Shown: positions 54,717-64,000 of the stretch, piece after piece | Numbering within the stretch: position 1 is the stretch's first letter | Layout: every line of letters begins with the position of its first letter | Assembly (NCBI GenBank): GCA_027603065.1 | Contig: JADGJP010000026.1 | Coordinates: 62,001-126,000, forward strand | Direction: 5' to 3' | DNA from: Geranomyces variabilis | Taxonomy: Eukaryota > Chytridiomycota > Chytridiomycetes > Spizellomycetales > Powellomycetaceae | Length of the DNA: 64,000 nucleotides | Notes under the pieces: generated by a model | What the model saw: the letters and a program-made list of their open reading frames with translations, nothing else | What the model was told of the DNA's origin: nothing | Database searches by the model: none | Program-made: the position numbers and the translations under genes

Positions 54717-57700
54717 ATGGGGGAGCCGACAGACACAGTTCGCGCCATGCACGACTATACGAGCGCGGAGGCCTCGTGCCTGTCATTCCGACAGGGCGAC
54801 ATTCTAATTGTCCACGGGCGGGACAAGTCTGGGTGGTGGGAGGGAACGGTCAACGGAAAACGGGGTACGTTTTGCTATTGGTGGTATGGACAATCACCGT
54901 CGGAGTTAGTATAGGGCGAAAACTCCGACGCAAAAAATTCTCTACGCCACAGAAGTGAGGGATACGGCAGCTCGCCCGGATGGCAAAGTGGGGCAGAATG
55001 ACGATCGGGCGTAGCTCATGAGAGGAAAGCTTTTTGACTACGTGAAGACGGTCAAAGCGAAAACCTTTGGAAGTGGACTGACGATGTGTGTTCCATCCTT
55101 CAGGTTGGTTTCCGTCAAATTATGTTGAACCAGTACCGGAACGCCGTTCAGCAAAGGCAGGTTCCTCTGGAGAAACCCGGCGATCTGCGACGCCGCTGTC
55201 CCCGACAACTCCAAATGCGTCGGACCGTTTGTCATCTGCGACCACCGCGTCCACTACATCCTCGCACGTCCGCCAGCAGTCCACGCGGCATCAGCTGGAG
55301 CTCACGCTTTCTCAGCTGATGGAAGATGCAAAGGCATTCCAGGCGGAGGAAACAGGGTCTCCGGGTGAAACCCTGATACCTAGCAATGTGGGGGCCCCCG
55401 ATGGCATGAAATCGCGCGTACTGGATATGCCAAGGACTGAGGGAAGCACGGATAACTTGCTCGGTGGTGCGACCGGTGCCGATTCTGGTACAGAGCTACC
55501 CGCATTCTGGGGTAGGAAGACCACGCCGCAGGGAGAGGTTTATTATTACAACACGCAATCCAATCAGACGACGTACAGTCTCGAGGAGGTTCAGAAAGCG
55601 GTACGTTTCCCATCCGGTGCTTTTGCCGCAAATTAAGTAACAGCAGTTGGTCGTAGTGACTCACTTTGCGGAAATTGTTAGGCTATTACACAAAAGCGCT
55701 CGACCACCCTCCTCATGGATGTGTCAAAGGATATCTTAGCTTCCAACGAGAGCCTCACTGAATCGGCATCCCGAACCGCAGCCGCGCCGCCACGAACTAC
55801 TCGCGCGCGCACAGCGTCCAATTCATCCACATCTAGCTGGATTCCGGGACCGCAATCACTGCTTAATCCGAACGCGAAACCGACGTGGGAGATCCTGATA
55901 AATAACATTCTCCGCGCGATATCTGAGCTCAACCATTCGGCCAAGAATGATAATAAGGCGCAGTACGTGGCGTATGCGAATCAAGTGGTGCGCGCCATCA
56001 GGGACATGCTGGGCAGTTCTGGGCTGAGCTCGAAAAACGCTCCGGCGATGCAGAATCACAAGCAGCTGAGAATACATCATCATCAGATCATGTCGGCGCT
56101 ATCGAAGCTGATTCTCGCGGCAAAAGTTTCGGCTGGATTATGGCCGCCGCCGGATGCAGTGAATAAAATGCGCTATCAGGCCGGGCAGGTCTTGTTGGCA
56201 ATTCGGCACTTTGTTTCAATTGCCCAGGACATTCCATTAGAGCTGAAGCTCGTGCTGCCCGGGTCTGTGACGGACGTCGCATTGTCAATCGATGAGTTTG
56301 ATCAGCGAGGCGTGGAGCTCTCCGATATCGAGTTTGCGGCGCGGCTTGATAATCATTCTGACCAGATTATCGAATCCATCGCGAAACTTGTCAATGTCAT
56401 TACGCAAGATCGGCGGATCTCGGGCGTGCTAATTGATCAGGCACGGGTGACCGTAACAGAGATTGGGCAGCTGCTCTCGTTGATTGAGGAGATACCGCTG
56501 CATAATATTGAGGGCAGCGGACGGGCAGATTCTGCCGCAAACGATCTTCTCTCGGCATACCGGACCAAGAAGGAAACATTGTATTCTGCTGTGAACGACT
56601 TGGTAACCGCCGCGCGGACGACGATGGATGATTTTGCACCGCCAAACGCCCTTGGCGAGCTCTTGGAAGTCACAACTGCAGTTCTCCAAGCCGTTGAGGA
56701 TGTTTTGATGGTAACAAAGCTCGTCATTGACCAAAAGGATTTGTTGGAGCAACGGTCTTTGCAAGAGGAAGCGGAAAGCTACGATGATGAGCGACGACGG
56801 GACTCGGAATTGAGCATCCTGCAACGGCGCGCCATGAGCTTGACCTTTCTGCATGGGGATACCGGTGCTACGGGATCATTAACTCCGGATCAACACGCTG
56901 GACGGGACCGGACAGTGTCTACGCCGATAATGCTGCGCTCAAGTTCATCGGCTAGTGTTCCATATACGCCCTCTTCCTCTATGACGCCAATCCCATCTGG
57001 AGGCTCGCCGCGGCGCCCGAGCGCAGAAAGTGGACCTCCCGCAATCAACCGCTCGGCGTCTGCATCCAGCATTAATAGCGACAACACGCCTCCAACACAT
57101 TCTCGGACGCCATCTGGTGAGAAGCTTTCAACAGGACAACGGCCTGTGCCTGGCCATATTGCCCAATCTTCCAAGCTGGCCAAATTCTTCGGAGAAGAGT
57201 CGCCGAAGCTTAAGAGAGCTAGCGTCGAGGTAAGCTCGGGAACTTCTCTCTGTTGTAAATGGCGATGCTTAGCATGGAATGCTGACCTGCGATTGCGACT
57301 TGATAGGGCAACAAAAAGAGCTGGTACCTGGGGCATGATTATCGACCAGATGCAATATCGTTCAACATGGAAGGACAAGTCAACGGCGGCACATTACCGG
57401 CACTAGTTGAGCGGTTGACATTGCATGACAGTCCCGTTGGTAAGTTTGGATGTGCTATGTGTGGTTGACTGCGCTGTTTTCTGATATTTGCCTCCGAACG
57501 CACCTGTAGATCCAATCTTTTTCACAACCTTCATGATGCTCTTCCATCAATTCGGCCAGCCCCGAGAATTCTTCAGCATCCTTATGGCGCGCTTCTTGAT
57601 GTCCCCGCCACCGCATCTCACACCAGAAGAGTATAAAACATGGCAGGAAAAGAAGCAAACACCTGCACGGTTGCGGGTGTATAACGCCCTGCGATCGTGG

Positions 57701-58963
57701 TTGGAAAACTACTGGGTCGATGAGCTTGACGATCCAATCTTGCCCGACATGCAGTCGTTTGCCGCGAGGGAAATGATGGACGCGACGCCTCAGCTCGCTA
57801 TGAGGTTTCAAGAGCTTGTCCAGAAAAAGATGAACAATCCCGCTGGCGGTGGTGGAGCAAGCAACGGAACGCCAAAGATTGCCCGGCGACCAGGCGGGAC
57901 GGTTACATCAATTTCCAGTATTTCGTCTGGCGCGTCTCATGGCAACGGCAGCAATAACAACAGCGATGCATATCCGTCTCCAATCCTTCCGAAATCCCTA
58001 AAGCGCGCAACGCTGATCGACATTGACCCACTGGAAATCGCGCGACAGCTTACCCTTATGGAAAGCAAGCTTTTTAACGCTATTCAACCGCTGGAGCTCG
58101 TTGGACAGGAATGGGCAAAGAAAAACGAGCCGAGTCTTGCCGTAAATGTACGCGCGCTAACCACGCTTGCGAACGTCATCACGGGATGGGTAGTCGCTTC
58201 CATTTTGGCGGAAACGGAGGTTAAGCGACGCACGGTTTTGCTAAAGCATTTCATCAAAGTCGGGGATGTAAGTCGTTAGCGGAGGTGACAGCGTGAGTAA
58301 AATCTGCACATGGAACTGACTTCTATTTCGATTCTTCTCCAGGGCTGTCTGCGGCTGCAAAATTTTAATACGCTCATGGCTGTCCTGTCAGCGTTGAACT
58401 CCTCGACAATCATCAGGCTGAAGCGCACGTGGGAATCACTCTCCGGGAAAAACAGAGCGACTTTCGAGGCGCTCCGGAAAGCTGCTGACCATAGCCGAAA
58501 CTACGCTGAATACCGGGCAGTCCTTAAACGGGTGCAGGGCCCATGCCTGCCCTTTCTCGGTACGAAAAACGGGAAAGCGTGGAAATTACGTACTTTGAAA
58601 ATTGTGTTGATGACTCATTCTTGTTCGTTGACAGGTGTGTATCTTACCGACTTGACATTTACGGAAGACGGCAACCCGTCCACACGCGCATCTCCACACG
58701 GTCCGCTAATCAACATTGACAAGTACATAAAGATCTGCCGGATCATCCAGGAGGTCCAGCGGTTTCAAACGCCATATGCGCTGACCGAGGTGCCCGAGCT
58801 GCGCGACTGGCTAATCCGAGAGATGGAGGCGGCTAACCAGACGGGCGTCAATGAGCTATACCGAATTAGTCTGGTTGTCGAGCCGCGAGAAAACGAGGTG
58901 GAGGAAGCCCAGCGCGAGATGGAGACAAAGATCAAGATGCTGGAAAAAGCGGGCTTCTTGTGA
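54717..58963 (+). CDS. CDC25: Ras guanine-nucleotide exchange factor with SH3 and WW domains
   Basis: Activates Ras-type GTPases. Seven exons: 54717-54864, 55104-55600, 55682-57229, 57307-57439, 57510-58267, 58343-58559, 58635-58963; 1209 residues. The ATG sits in a strong context (GCCGCCATGG). SH3 at about 8-61 (VRAMHDYTSAEASCLSFRQG, then GWFPSNYVEPV across the first intron). WW-like domain at about 181-212 (WGRKTTPQGEVYYYNTQSNQ). A long helical region follows. RasGEF_N/REM from about 732 (FFTTFMMLFHQFGQPREFF). The CDC25-homology catalytic domain from about 945 has IDIDPLEIARQLTLMESKLF, NFNTLMAVLSALNSSTI, GVYLTDLTFTEDGN and the C-terminal helix QEVQRFQTPYALTEVP. Intron 58560-58634 (75 nt) has no stop. 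Confidence 0.92.
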
Positions 58964-59856
58964 AGCGGGGGGCGGGAATCCCGCTTGCAACCCCGCCCCA
59001 CATCCCCCCCCCAAAGTGGGCCGCCCCTTTTTTTTCCTCTCACTTTCACCCGCAGGACGAGTTTATTTGGTAGATACCCCCTCTCATCGATGCATATTAA
59101 TATGACAAACACTGTTTTTGGTCATTTATGTTCCTTCCACTGCTCCAGAGCCGCTCTGGCTGCTGTTGGGAGGTAGCGGCCGCGTATCGAGCAGACGGCA
59201 GCGAGAGGAGCCCGGGGGTATAGAATGACAGGCGGCTAGAGCAGGAAATGAAGCGCAGGCTCACTCAACTGCGGCCCCTTTGGAAAAAACGTAAAAGCCA
59301 ATCGAATCTGTCCGCATTCCGCGCTCATCAAGTGGCCAACACTGCAAAGCCTCATAGCCAATTGCACGAGCGCCGACCAGCTTGCCATATGTAAGATTAA
59401 ATGTCAGCGCTATCAATTTTTGACATCATATATGTGACTCACATCGAATCATCTTCGAGAATTAAACGGCGGGCCAGCCGGCCAATGACGCCAGGGATTC
59501 GTACATTGAAGACATATAAACCAGATTCCCGGCGCACGCACGCCCTATTGACCTGGTGTGCGGAAGTGAGCACGCTCATGTTAGCTGTCAAAAAACGTAA
59601 ATAGGTTGAGTTATAATGTTCACTCTGTCGCACAATGGCCCCTATCTCCGCTCAATTGCCAGATCATGTTTCAATCGAACCGCTCGAGGGGCAACTTCGT
59701 AGCCAGCAGCGACGGAAAATGAGTGCCATACGATAGAATAAAGATATGATGATTATACAAAGCACCCCAAAAAGAAGGTCATGAGCTAACATAAAAGTAT
59801 GATAAAGGGTAGGGGATGGGGAGGGAAAAGCGAAAAAGTTCGAAAAAGTCCGTTTT
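58964..59856. other. Intergenic, convergent 3' ends
   Basis: About 890 bp between the RasGEF stop and the transporter stop. A poly-pyrimidine run lies just after the RasGEF gene at 59000-59050. No gene, RNA or repeat is recognised. Confidence 0.4.
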
Positions 59857-62800
59857 TTAACGCTTCGGCTTGCGGAACAAGTAAGTGAAGCCAACGGCGA
59901 CACACACGTTAAATACCCAGTAGCAAAGGAAAATGCCAAGGTTACGGTATCGGTGCGCAAAGTCCCATCCAAACGACGCGATATACTCATCGCCGTTCTT
60001 GAGCGGGCAGTAGTCGCACATGTCGGTCGAGCTCAGCGAGCCAGGGGTGAGGTAACCGGGCGCCCCGGCTTGGAAGAACGGCGCCGTATATTGCTCGCAG
60101 GTCTGGCCTGGCGGGGTCTTGAAGTGCAGGAGGTCCGAGTCGGAGCAGGCGACTTGCACGCCGTGCAGGACGTTGGTGACGAGCCCTTCGAGGAGGTAGC
60201 GGTATGGGTCGAGCGGGTACATCCACACTTTCCAGAACCGGATCATGGCTTGCGGCGGGATAAGCACGCCGGAGAAGAGCACGAGGAACGAAAAGATGAA
60301 CGGATTGACGATCGATGCCTGCACGATGTTGACGCAGAACGCGGCGACGGCTTGGCCGAGCGAGACGGCGTAGATCAGGTAGCATGCAAAGAGGAGGAAG
60401 AAGTAAAAGTTGCGTTCCGTTGTCGTTTCGAGTCCCGCGGTCCAGAAGCTCACGGCGTAGCACACAAAGCCCGAGAGGACAATGTACGGAAGTTCCGTTG
60501 CGACGATGGAGATAATGAATGGTGCGAAACCGTAAAACTTGGACGCGTACTCGCGCCGCCAGTATGCACGCTGTTGCATGAATTGCGGCTGCGCGAGAGT
60601 GATGAACGAGTTTCCGAGAATCAACAGTTGGAAGATGAAGAAGACGCGCGAGGTGAGGTCAGACGACGAGTTGGAAAGTTGGAAGAAGGTGAATCCGTTG
60701 AAGAGGCCGACAAACAGCGCGTTGAGCAACCGTCCGTACTGGTAGGTGTTGGCACGGAAGAAAGTGACGTTCATCCGCTTGTAGACTTGCGCGAGCTGGT
60801 AGGTCAGCGACGTAGCAAACTCGCGCGGCGCCTCCTTGGTGTTCTTGTCCGATTCGGCAAGCGCAGCAGTCGAGGCCTGAGCAATCTTCTCAAGCTCAGC
60901 GGTCACGGCCGCACGCTCCGTGCTGTGCTTCCACGCTTCCGGCCAGTCCGCCTTGCTCTTGCCGCCGCTGACTCCAGCGCCGATTGCGGTGAGAATGTAC
61001 TCGGCCGGGTTCTGGTCTCCGCACTTGGGAGCCCCGTTCCGCTCAAAGTAGTCAAGAAGAGTGTGCGAGTTTTCACCGATGGGGCCAAAGTAGACAGTCT
61101 TGCCTCCGCGCGCGAGCAGCAAGAGGCGGTCAAAGTGTTCGAAGAGAATGGCCGAAGGCTGGTGAATTGTGCAAACAAGCGACATGCCGTGGTCCGCGAG
61201 CTTACGGATGAACTTGATGATGTTGTAACTGGACTGAGCGTCGAGACCGCTGGTGGGCTCGTCGAGGAACATGAGCTTGGGTTTGCCAACGAGCTCCATG
61301 CCGATCGTAAGACGCTTGCGCTCTTCAACACTGATACCGACGCCGGTCTCGAGATCGCCGATAAGCGCGTCTCCGAGCTCGGTCATCTCCATCATTTCGA
61401 GCACCTTCTCGACATAGTCGTACTTTTCCTGCAGCGGCACCGAAGCGTCCTGACGCATGATGGCAGAGAAACGCAGCGCCTCGCGAACGGTGCTCTCGGG
61501 GTTGTGCACGTCGCTTTGCTCGCAGTATCCAGTGATCCGTTCAAAGTCGACGCCAAGCTCGCGACCGTTCAAGAACACCTGTCCTTCAACGGTACCGATC
61601 GTCTTGCGCTTCGCCAACACGTCGAGAAGGGTGGTCTTGCCAGCGCCGGAACTGCCCATCAGAGCAGTCATAGCACCCGGCTGGATCCAGCCCTCGACGT
61701 CCGTGAGCAGCTGCTTGGTCTGGCCCTTGCCGATCGGAACCGAGTAGTTCATGTTGGCCCAGGTGAAGGAAGTACCGGTGCTGAGGTCAGCGAGGTCCTT
61801 TGCGTCGTCGGCAGCGTTAGCATCAGCATTGGCGGCAACGGGTGCGGCCAACTCGCCGGCGTCGTTTTTCTTGGGGGCCTTGCCCTTCAGGTAGACCTGC
61901 TTGGTGTAGCCGCCTTCGACCAAGTCGATCTTCTCCATCGCGATACAGTTGAGTCCGATGAGCACGATGAAGAAGCCAGCAATGGCAGCGATGCACCACC
62001 ATTGGTCAGAGGTGTGGTAGCCGTATGTTTCCTGGATGTAGGCAGAACCCTCGAAGGCGAGCTCGGTGCCAACTTGTCCTTTGGTCGTGCAGGTTCGGTA
62101 AGCGGGGTCGATCGTCTCGTACGCGCCTCCAAACGGAACAGCTTGAGTATTGGTGCAAGGGAATGCCTTCAGACCGCGGAATTCGTTGATGACCAGCGCG
62201 CGGAATCCGTACGAGAGCGGATTGACCCAGTAAAGCCATTGCAACCAAGGATGCATTTTGCCGTAGTGAATCAGGAAACCGTTGTAACTGAGTCCAGCAA
62301 TGAGCAGGATATTGGCGGCTTGTGAAGCAGCAAAGTAGCTTTTGCAAATAGATCCAGCGAGTCGGAAGACTTCGGCCATGGCAAGGGCGGTGAGGTAAAG
62401 GGTGAGCACAAAGACGAAGAATGCGCCAACATCTCGGCGGAGGCCTTCAATGAAGTAGGCGCAGATGGAGAAGAGGATGACTTGCAGTAGCGTCTCGGGC
62501 AGGGAGGCAGCGACTTGGGCAATGTGGTAGGCACTGGGATAGTACATGGCGTAGCTCTTGTGCTTGGCCAAGATACGTCGGCCGCGCATGGCGTTGGGAA
62601 GTTCGGAAAGCGACATGAGCGACAAGAACATGAGAGACGAGAAAAGGGCGGCGCCGCGAACGAATGCACCGTTCGCGTCCAACGGCAAGTTCACGTAGAT
62701 GGTGGCGTAAATGAATGCTTTGATGGTAGTGAGGAAGAGACGGCCGATGACGGAGGCACGGTCACCAGTCATGAGCTGCAGTTCGCGCGCAAAAAGTGCC

Positions 62801-64000
62801 TTGACCTGCTGGGCGTAGCTGACCGTGAAAACCGTCGACGCGCGCGTTCCGCGGGTCTTGGCTTCCAGCACCGTCTTTTGGAACTCCTTGAACGGCTGCT
62901 GCTCCTCGAGATACTGTTCGTATTCGGAAATGTCGGCCTTGAGCGCGCGATAGGCGTCGGATTTTTTAAAGTACTCTTCCATCTCGACCGGGTTAGAGGG
63001 CACCTTGCTGGCATCGACGCCGGCACGGAGGATGCGCTCCTGTGGATTGGTAACGCCGGTGAGGAAATCAGGCGTCGATTTGCGCGGCGGGCAGTCGTAG
63101 CCCATATCCATAAAGTACTTTTTGGCATCAGCGACAGGACCAAAGTAGATCGAACGGCCCTTGTCGAGAACCATGACCTTGTCAAAGACCTTGTACATGT
63201 CCTCCGAGGCTTGATAGAAGCTCGCAATTGTGGTTTTATCGAGCGTGTCGGACATGATGCGGAGACCGCGAGTATAGTCGAGAGAGCTCGCGGAATCGAG
63301 ACCACGCGTGCCACCATCCCAGCAGTTGATGGCCGCGCGAGCCGTCATGGCCTCGGAGAGCGTCATGCGCTTGCGCTCACCACCAGACAGACCGCGGACC
63401 CACTCGTTTCCGACAAGGGTTTCCATCTGCTTGGTGAGACCAAACATGTTGGTAAGCATGACGACCATGCGGCGGCGGAAATCCTGCTTCTTGAGGTCGG
63501 GAATTCGCTTGCCGGGAGTCTTGGTCTTGAGCGCAAAGTGCAGCGACTGCTTGACGGTGAGAGTAGGGAAGTGCACGTCCTCTTCGGCAGTGTAGATGGT
63601 CTCGCCCGAGTAGCGTCCAAAATCAGATGCGGGAACACCACCGTACGTTACAATGCCTTCAATAGCCTTGTAGCTTTTGCGCTCGTTGGCAATCACTCGC
63701 AGCAGCGTTGAGCATCCAGAGCCAGGACGGCCAAGGACGAGCAGCATCTCGCCGTCGCGGACGACGCCGTTGACGTCGTGCAGAATGTCAAAGTCGGTAC
63801 CCTTGGACTGAGTGGAAAACCAGCGCAACGGGTTGAGGGCCTTGACGAGGTTAGCGGCCGTGTCGAGCAAGTTGTTGATGCTGGACGCGTCAGCTCCGAC
63901 GCCGACGACGGTGAGGCCCTTGAAGATGACGCCCATCTTTTTGCCGCCGATGCCGGTCTCTTTGGCAGCGCGAACGCTGTTTTCGAGAAAGTCTTTCAGG
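59857..64000 (-). CDS. PDR-type ABC transporter, 5' end beyond the window
   Basis: Full-size drug-efflux transporter of the ABCG/PDR class in the plasma membrane. The frame is open to the right edge (KDFLENSVRAAKETG precedes the internal Met at 63936), so the true start lies outside; 1380 residues are visible, without introns. Order is NBD1-TMD1-NBD2-TMD2. NBD1 has the degenerate fungal Walker A GRPGSGCSTLLR (Cys for Lys), signature LSGGERKRM and INCWDGGTRGLDSASS. NBD2 has canonical GSSGAGKTTLLDVL and LMFLDEPTSGLDAQSS but a degenerate signature ISVEERKRLT. This asymmetry is normal for PDR pumps. The C-terminal FTYLFRKPKR closes TMD2. The linker (KKNDAGELAAPVAANADANA) and motifs such as KRKTIGTVEGQVFLNGREL resemble early-diverging fungal PDR proteins. 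Confidence 0.95.
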   Translation of the reverse strand, partial: LKDFLENSVRAAKETGIGGKKMGVIFKGLTVVGVGADASSINNLLDTAANLVKALNPLRWFSTQSKGTDFDILHDVNGVVRDGEMLLVLGRPGSGCSTLLRVIANERKSYKAIEGIVTYGGVPASDFGRYSGETIYTAEEDVHFPTLTVKQSLHFALKTKTPGKRIPDLKKQDFRRRMVVMLTNMFGLTKQMETLVGNEWVRGLSGGERKRMTLSEAMTARAAINCWDGGTRGLDSASSLDYTRGLRIMSDTLDKTTIASFYQASEDMYKVFDKVMVLDKGRSIYFGPVADAKKYFMDMGYDCPPRKSTPDFLTGVTNPQERILRAGVDASKVPSNPVEMEEYFKKSDAYRALKADISEYEQYLEEQQPFKEFQKTVLEAKTRGTRASTVFTVSYAQQVKALFARELQLMTGDRASVIGRLFLTTIKAFIYATIYVNLPLDANGAFVRGAALFSSLMFLSLMSLSELPNAMRGRRILAKHKSYAMYYPSAYHIAQVAASLPETLLQVILFSICAYFIEGLRRDVGAFFVFVLTLYLTALAMAEVFRLAGSICKSYFAASQAANILLIAGLSYNGFLIHYGKMHPWLQWLYWVNPLSYGFRALVINEFRGLKAFPCTNTQAVPFGGAYETIDPAYRTCTTKGQVGTELAFEGSAYIQETYGYHTSDQWWCIAAIAGFFIVLIGLNCIAMEKIDLVEGGYTKQVYLKGKAPKKNDAGELAAPVAANADANAADDAKDLADLSTGTSFTWANMNYSVPIGKGQTKQLLTDVEGWIQPGAMTALMGSSGAGKTTLLDVLAKRKTIGTVEGQVFLNGRELGVDFERITGYCEQSDVHNPESTVREALRFSAIMRQDASVPLQEKYDYVEKVLEMMEMTELGDALIGDLETGVGISVEERKRLTIGMELVGKPKLMFLDEPTSGLDAQSSYNIIKFIRKLADHGMSLVCTIHQPSAILFEHFDRLLLLARGGKTVYFGPIGENSHTLLDYFERNGAPKCGDQNPAEYILTAIGAGVSGGKSKADWPEAWKHSTERAAVTAELEKIAQASTAALAESDKNTKEAPREFATSLTYQLAQVYKRMNVTFFRANTYQYGRLLNALFVGLFNGFTFFQLSNSSSDLTSRVFFIFQLLILGNSFITLAQPQFMQQRAYWRREYASKFYGFAPFIISIVATELPYIVLSGFVCYAVSFWTAGLETTTERNFYFFLLFACYLIYAVSLGQAVAAFCVNIVQASIVNPFIFSFLVLFSGVLIPPQAMIRFWKVWMYPLDPYRYLLEGLVTNVLHGVQVACSDSDLLHFKTPPGQTCEQYTAPFFQAGAPGYLTPGSLSSTDMCDYCPLKNGDEYIASFGWDFAHRYRNLGIFLCYWVFNVCVAVGFTYLFRKPKR

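Noticed and set aside
59953-62325. A 790-codon open frame antisense to the ABC transporter
   Set aside because: It mirrors the strongly biased codons of the transporter, has Val/Arg/Glu-rich composition and no domain. The same holds for 62515-63711.

Overview
The window reads as nuclear DNA of a zoosporic (flagellated, chytrid-like) fungus. Genes are dense, on both strands and mostly split by short GT-AG introns of about 45-115 nt. Fungal hallmarks are a full-size PDR-type ABC transporter, a Zn2Cys6 transcription factor, a Dicer with dicer-dimer, PAZ and two RNase III domains, and an alternative NADH dehydrogenase. Two genes are typical of organisms with cilia: a dynein-2 intermediate chain (DYNC2I2/WDR34 type) and a MOK-type kinase. 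The species cannot be named from the sequence. All exon structures given here were read by eye from splice signals and reading frame, and the spliced lengths were checked to be multiples of three.

Layout. 0.2-5.4 kb: mitochondrial rhomboid protease; a minus-strand gene with a nuclease-like motif, interrupted by a 115-bp inverted-repeat transposon (MITE); Zn2Cys6 regulator. 5.6-12.4 kb: DYNC2I2, tail-to-tail with TCAB1/WRAP53 (telomerase and scaRNA factor), then a leucine-rich-repeat protein. 12.6-20.1 kb: SET-MYND protein, divergent from an F-box/SNF2 helicase, then otubain. 21.6-31.3 kb: Dicer with two tandemly duplicated C-terminal dsRNA-binding segments, then METTL16. 31.8-41.4 kb: secreted Thr/Ala-rich protein, lipid-anchored MGC protein, LisH-WD40 protein, F-box/ankyrin pseudogene, NDUFAF6-like factor, U1-type zinc-finger splicing factor (WBP4-like), PIP-box protein of unknown function, MAPEG protein. 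42.3-49.2 kb: mitochondrial porin, NADH dehydrogenase, ankyrin protein, PP2C phosphatase. 50-64 kb: MOK kinase, SH3-WW RasGEF, and the 3' part of a PDR transporter that runs off the right edge.

Most neighbours are ordinary housekeeping genes with no obvious joint pathway. Several act in RNA biology (Dicer, METTL16, TCAB1, WBP4-like), several in mitochondria (rhomboid, NDUFAF6-like, porin, NADH dehydrogenase) and two in flagellar function. The points most worth a second look are the MITE that splits a coding exon and might be spliced out, the tandem duplication that built the Dicer tail, a 21-bp motif shared by the otubain and Dicer promoters, an 11-nt microexon in METTL16, and the PIP-box protein of unknown function. 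No tRNA, rRNA, CRISPR array or retroviral element was recognised.
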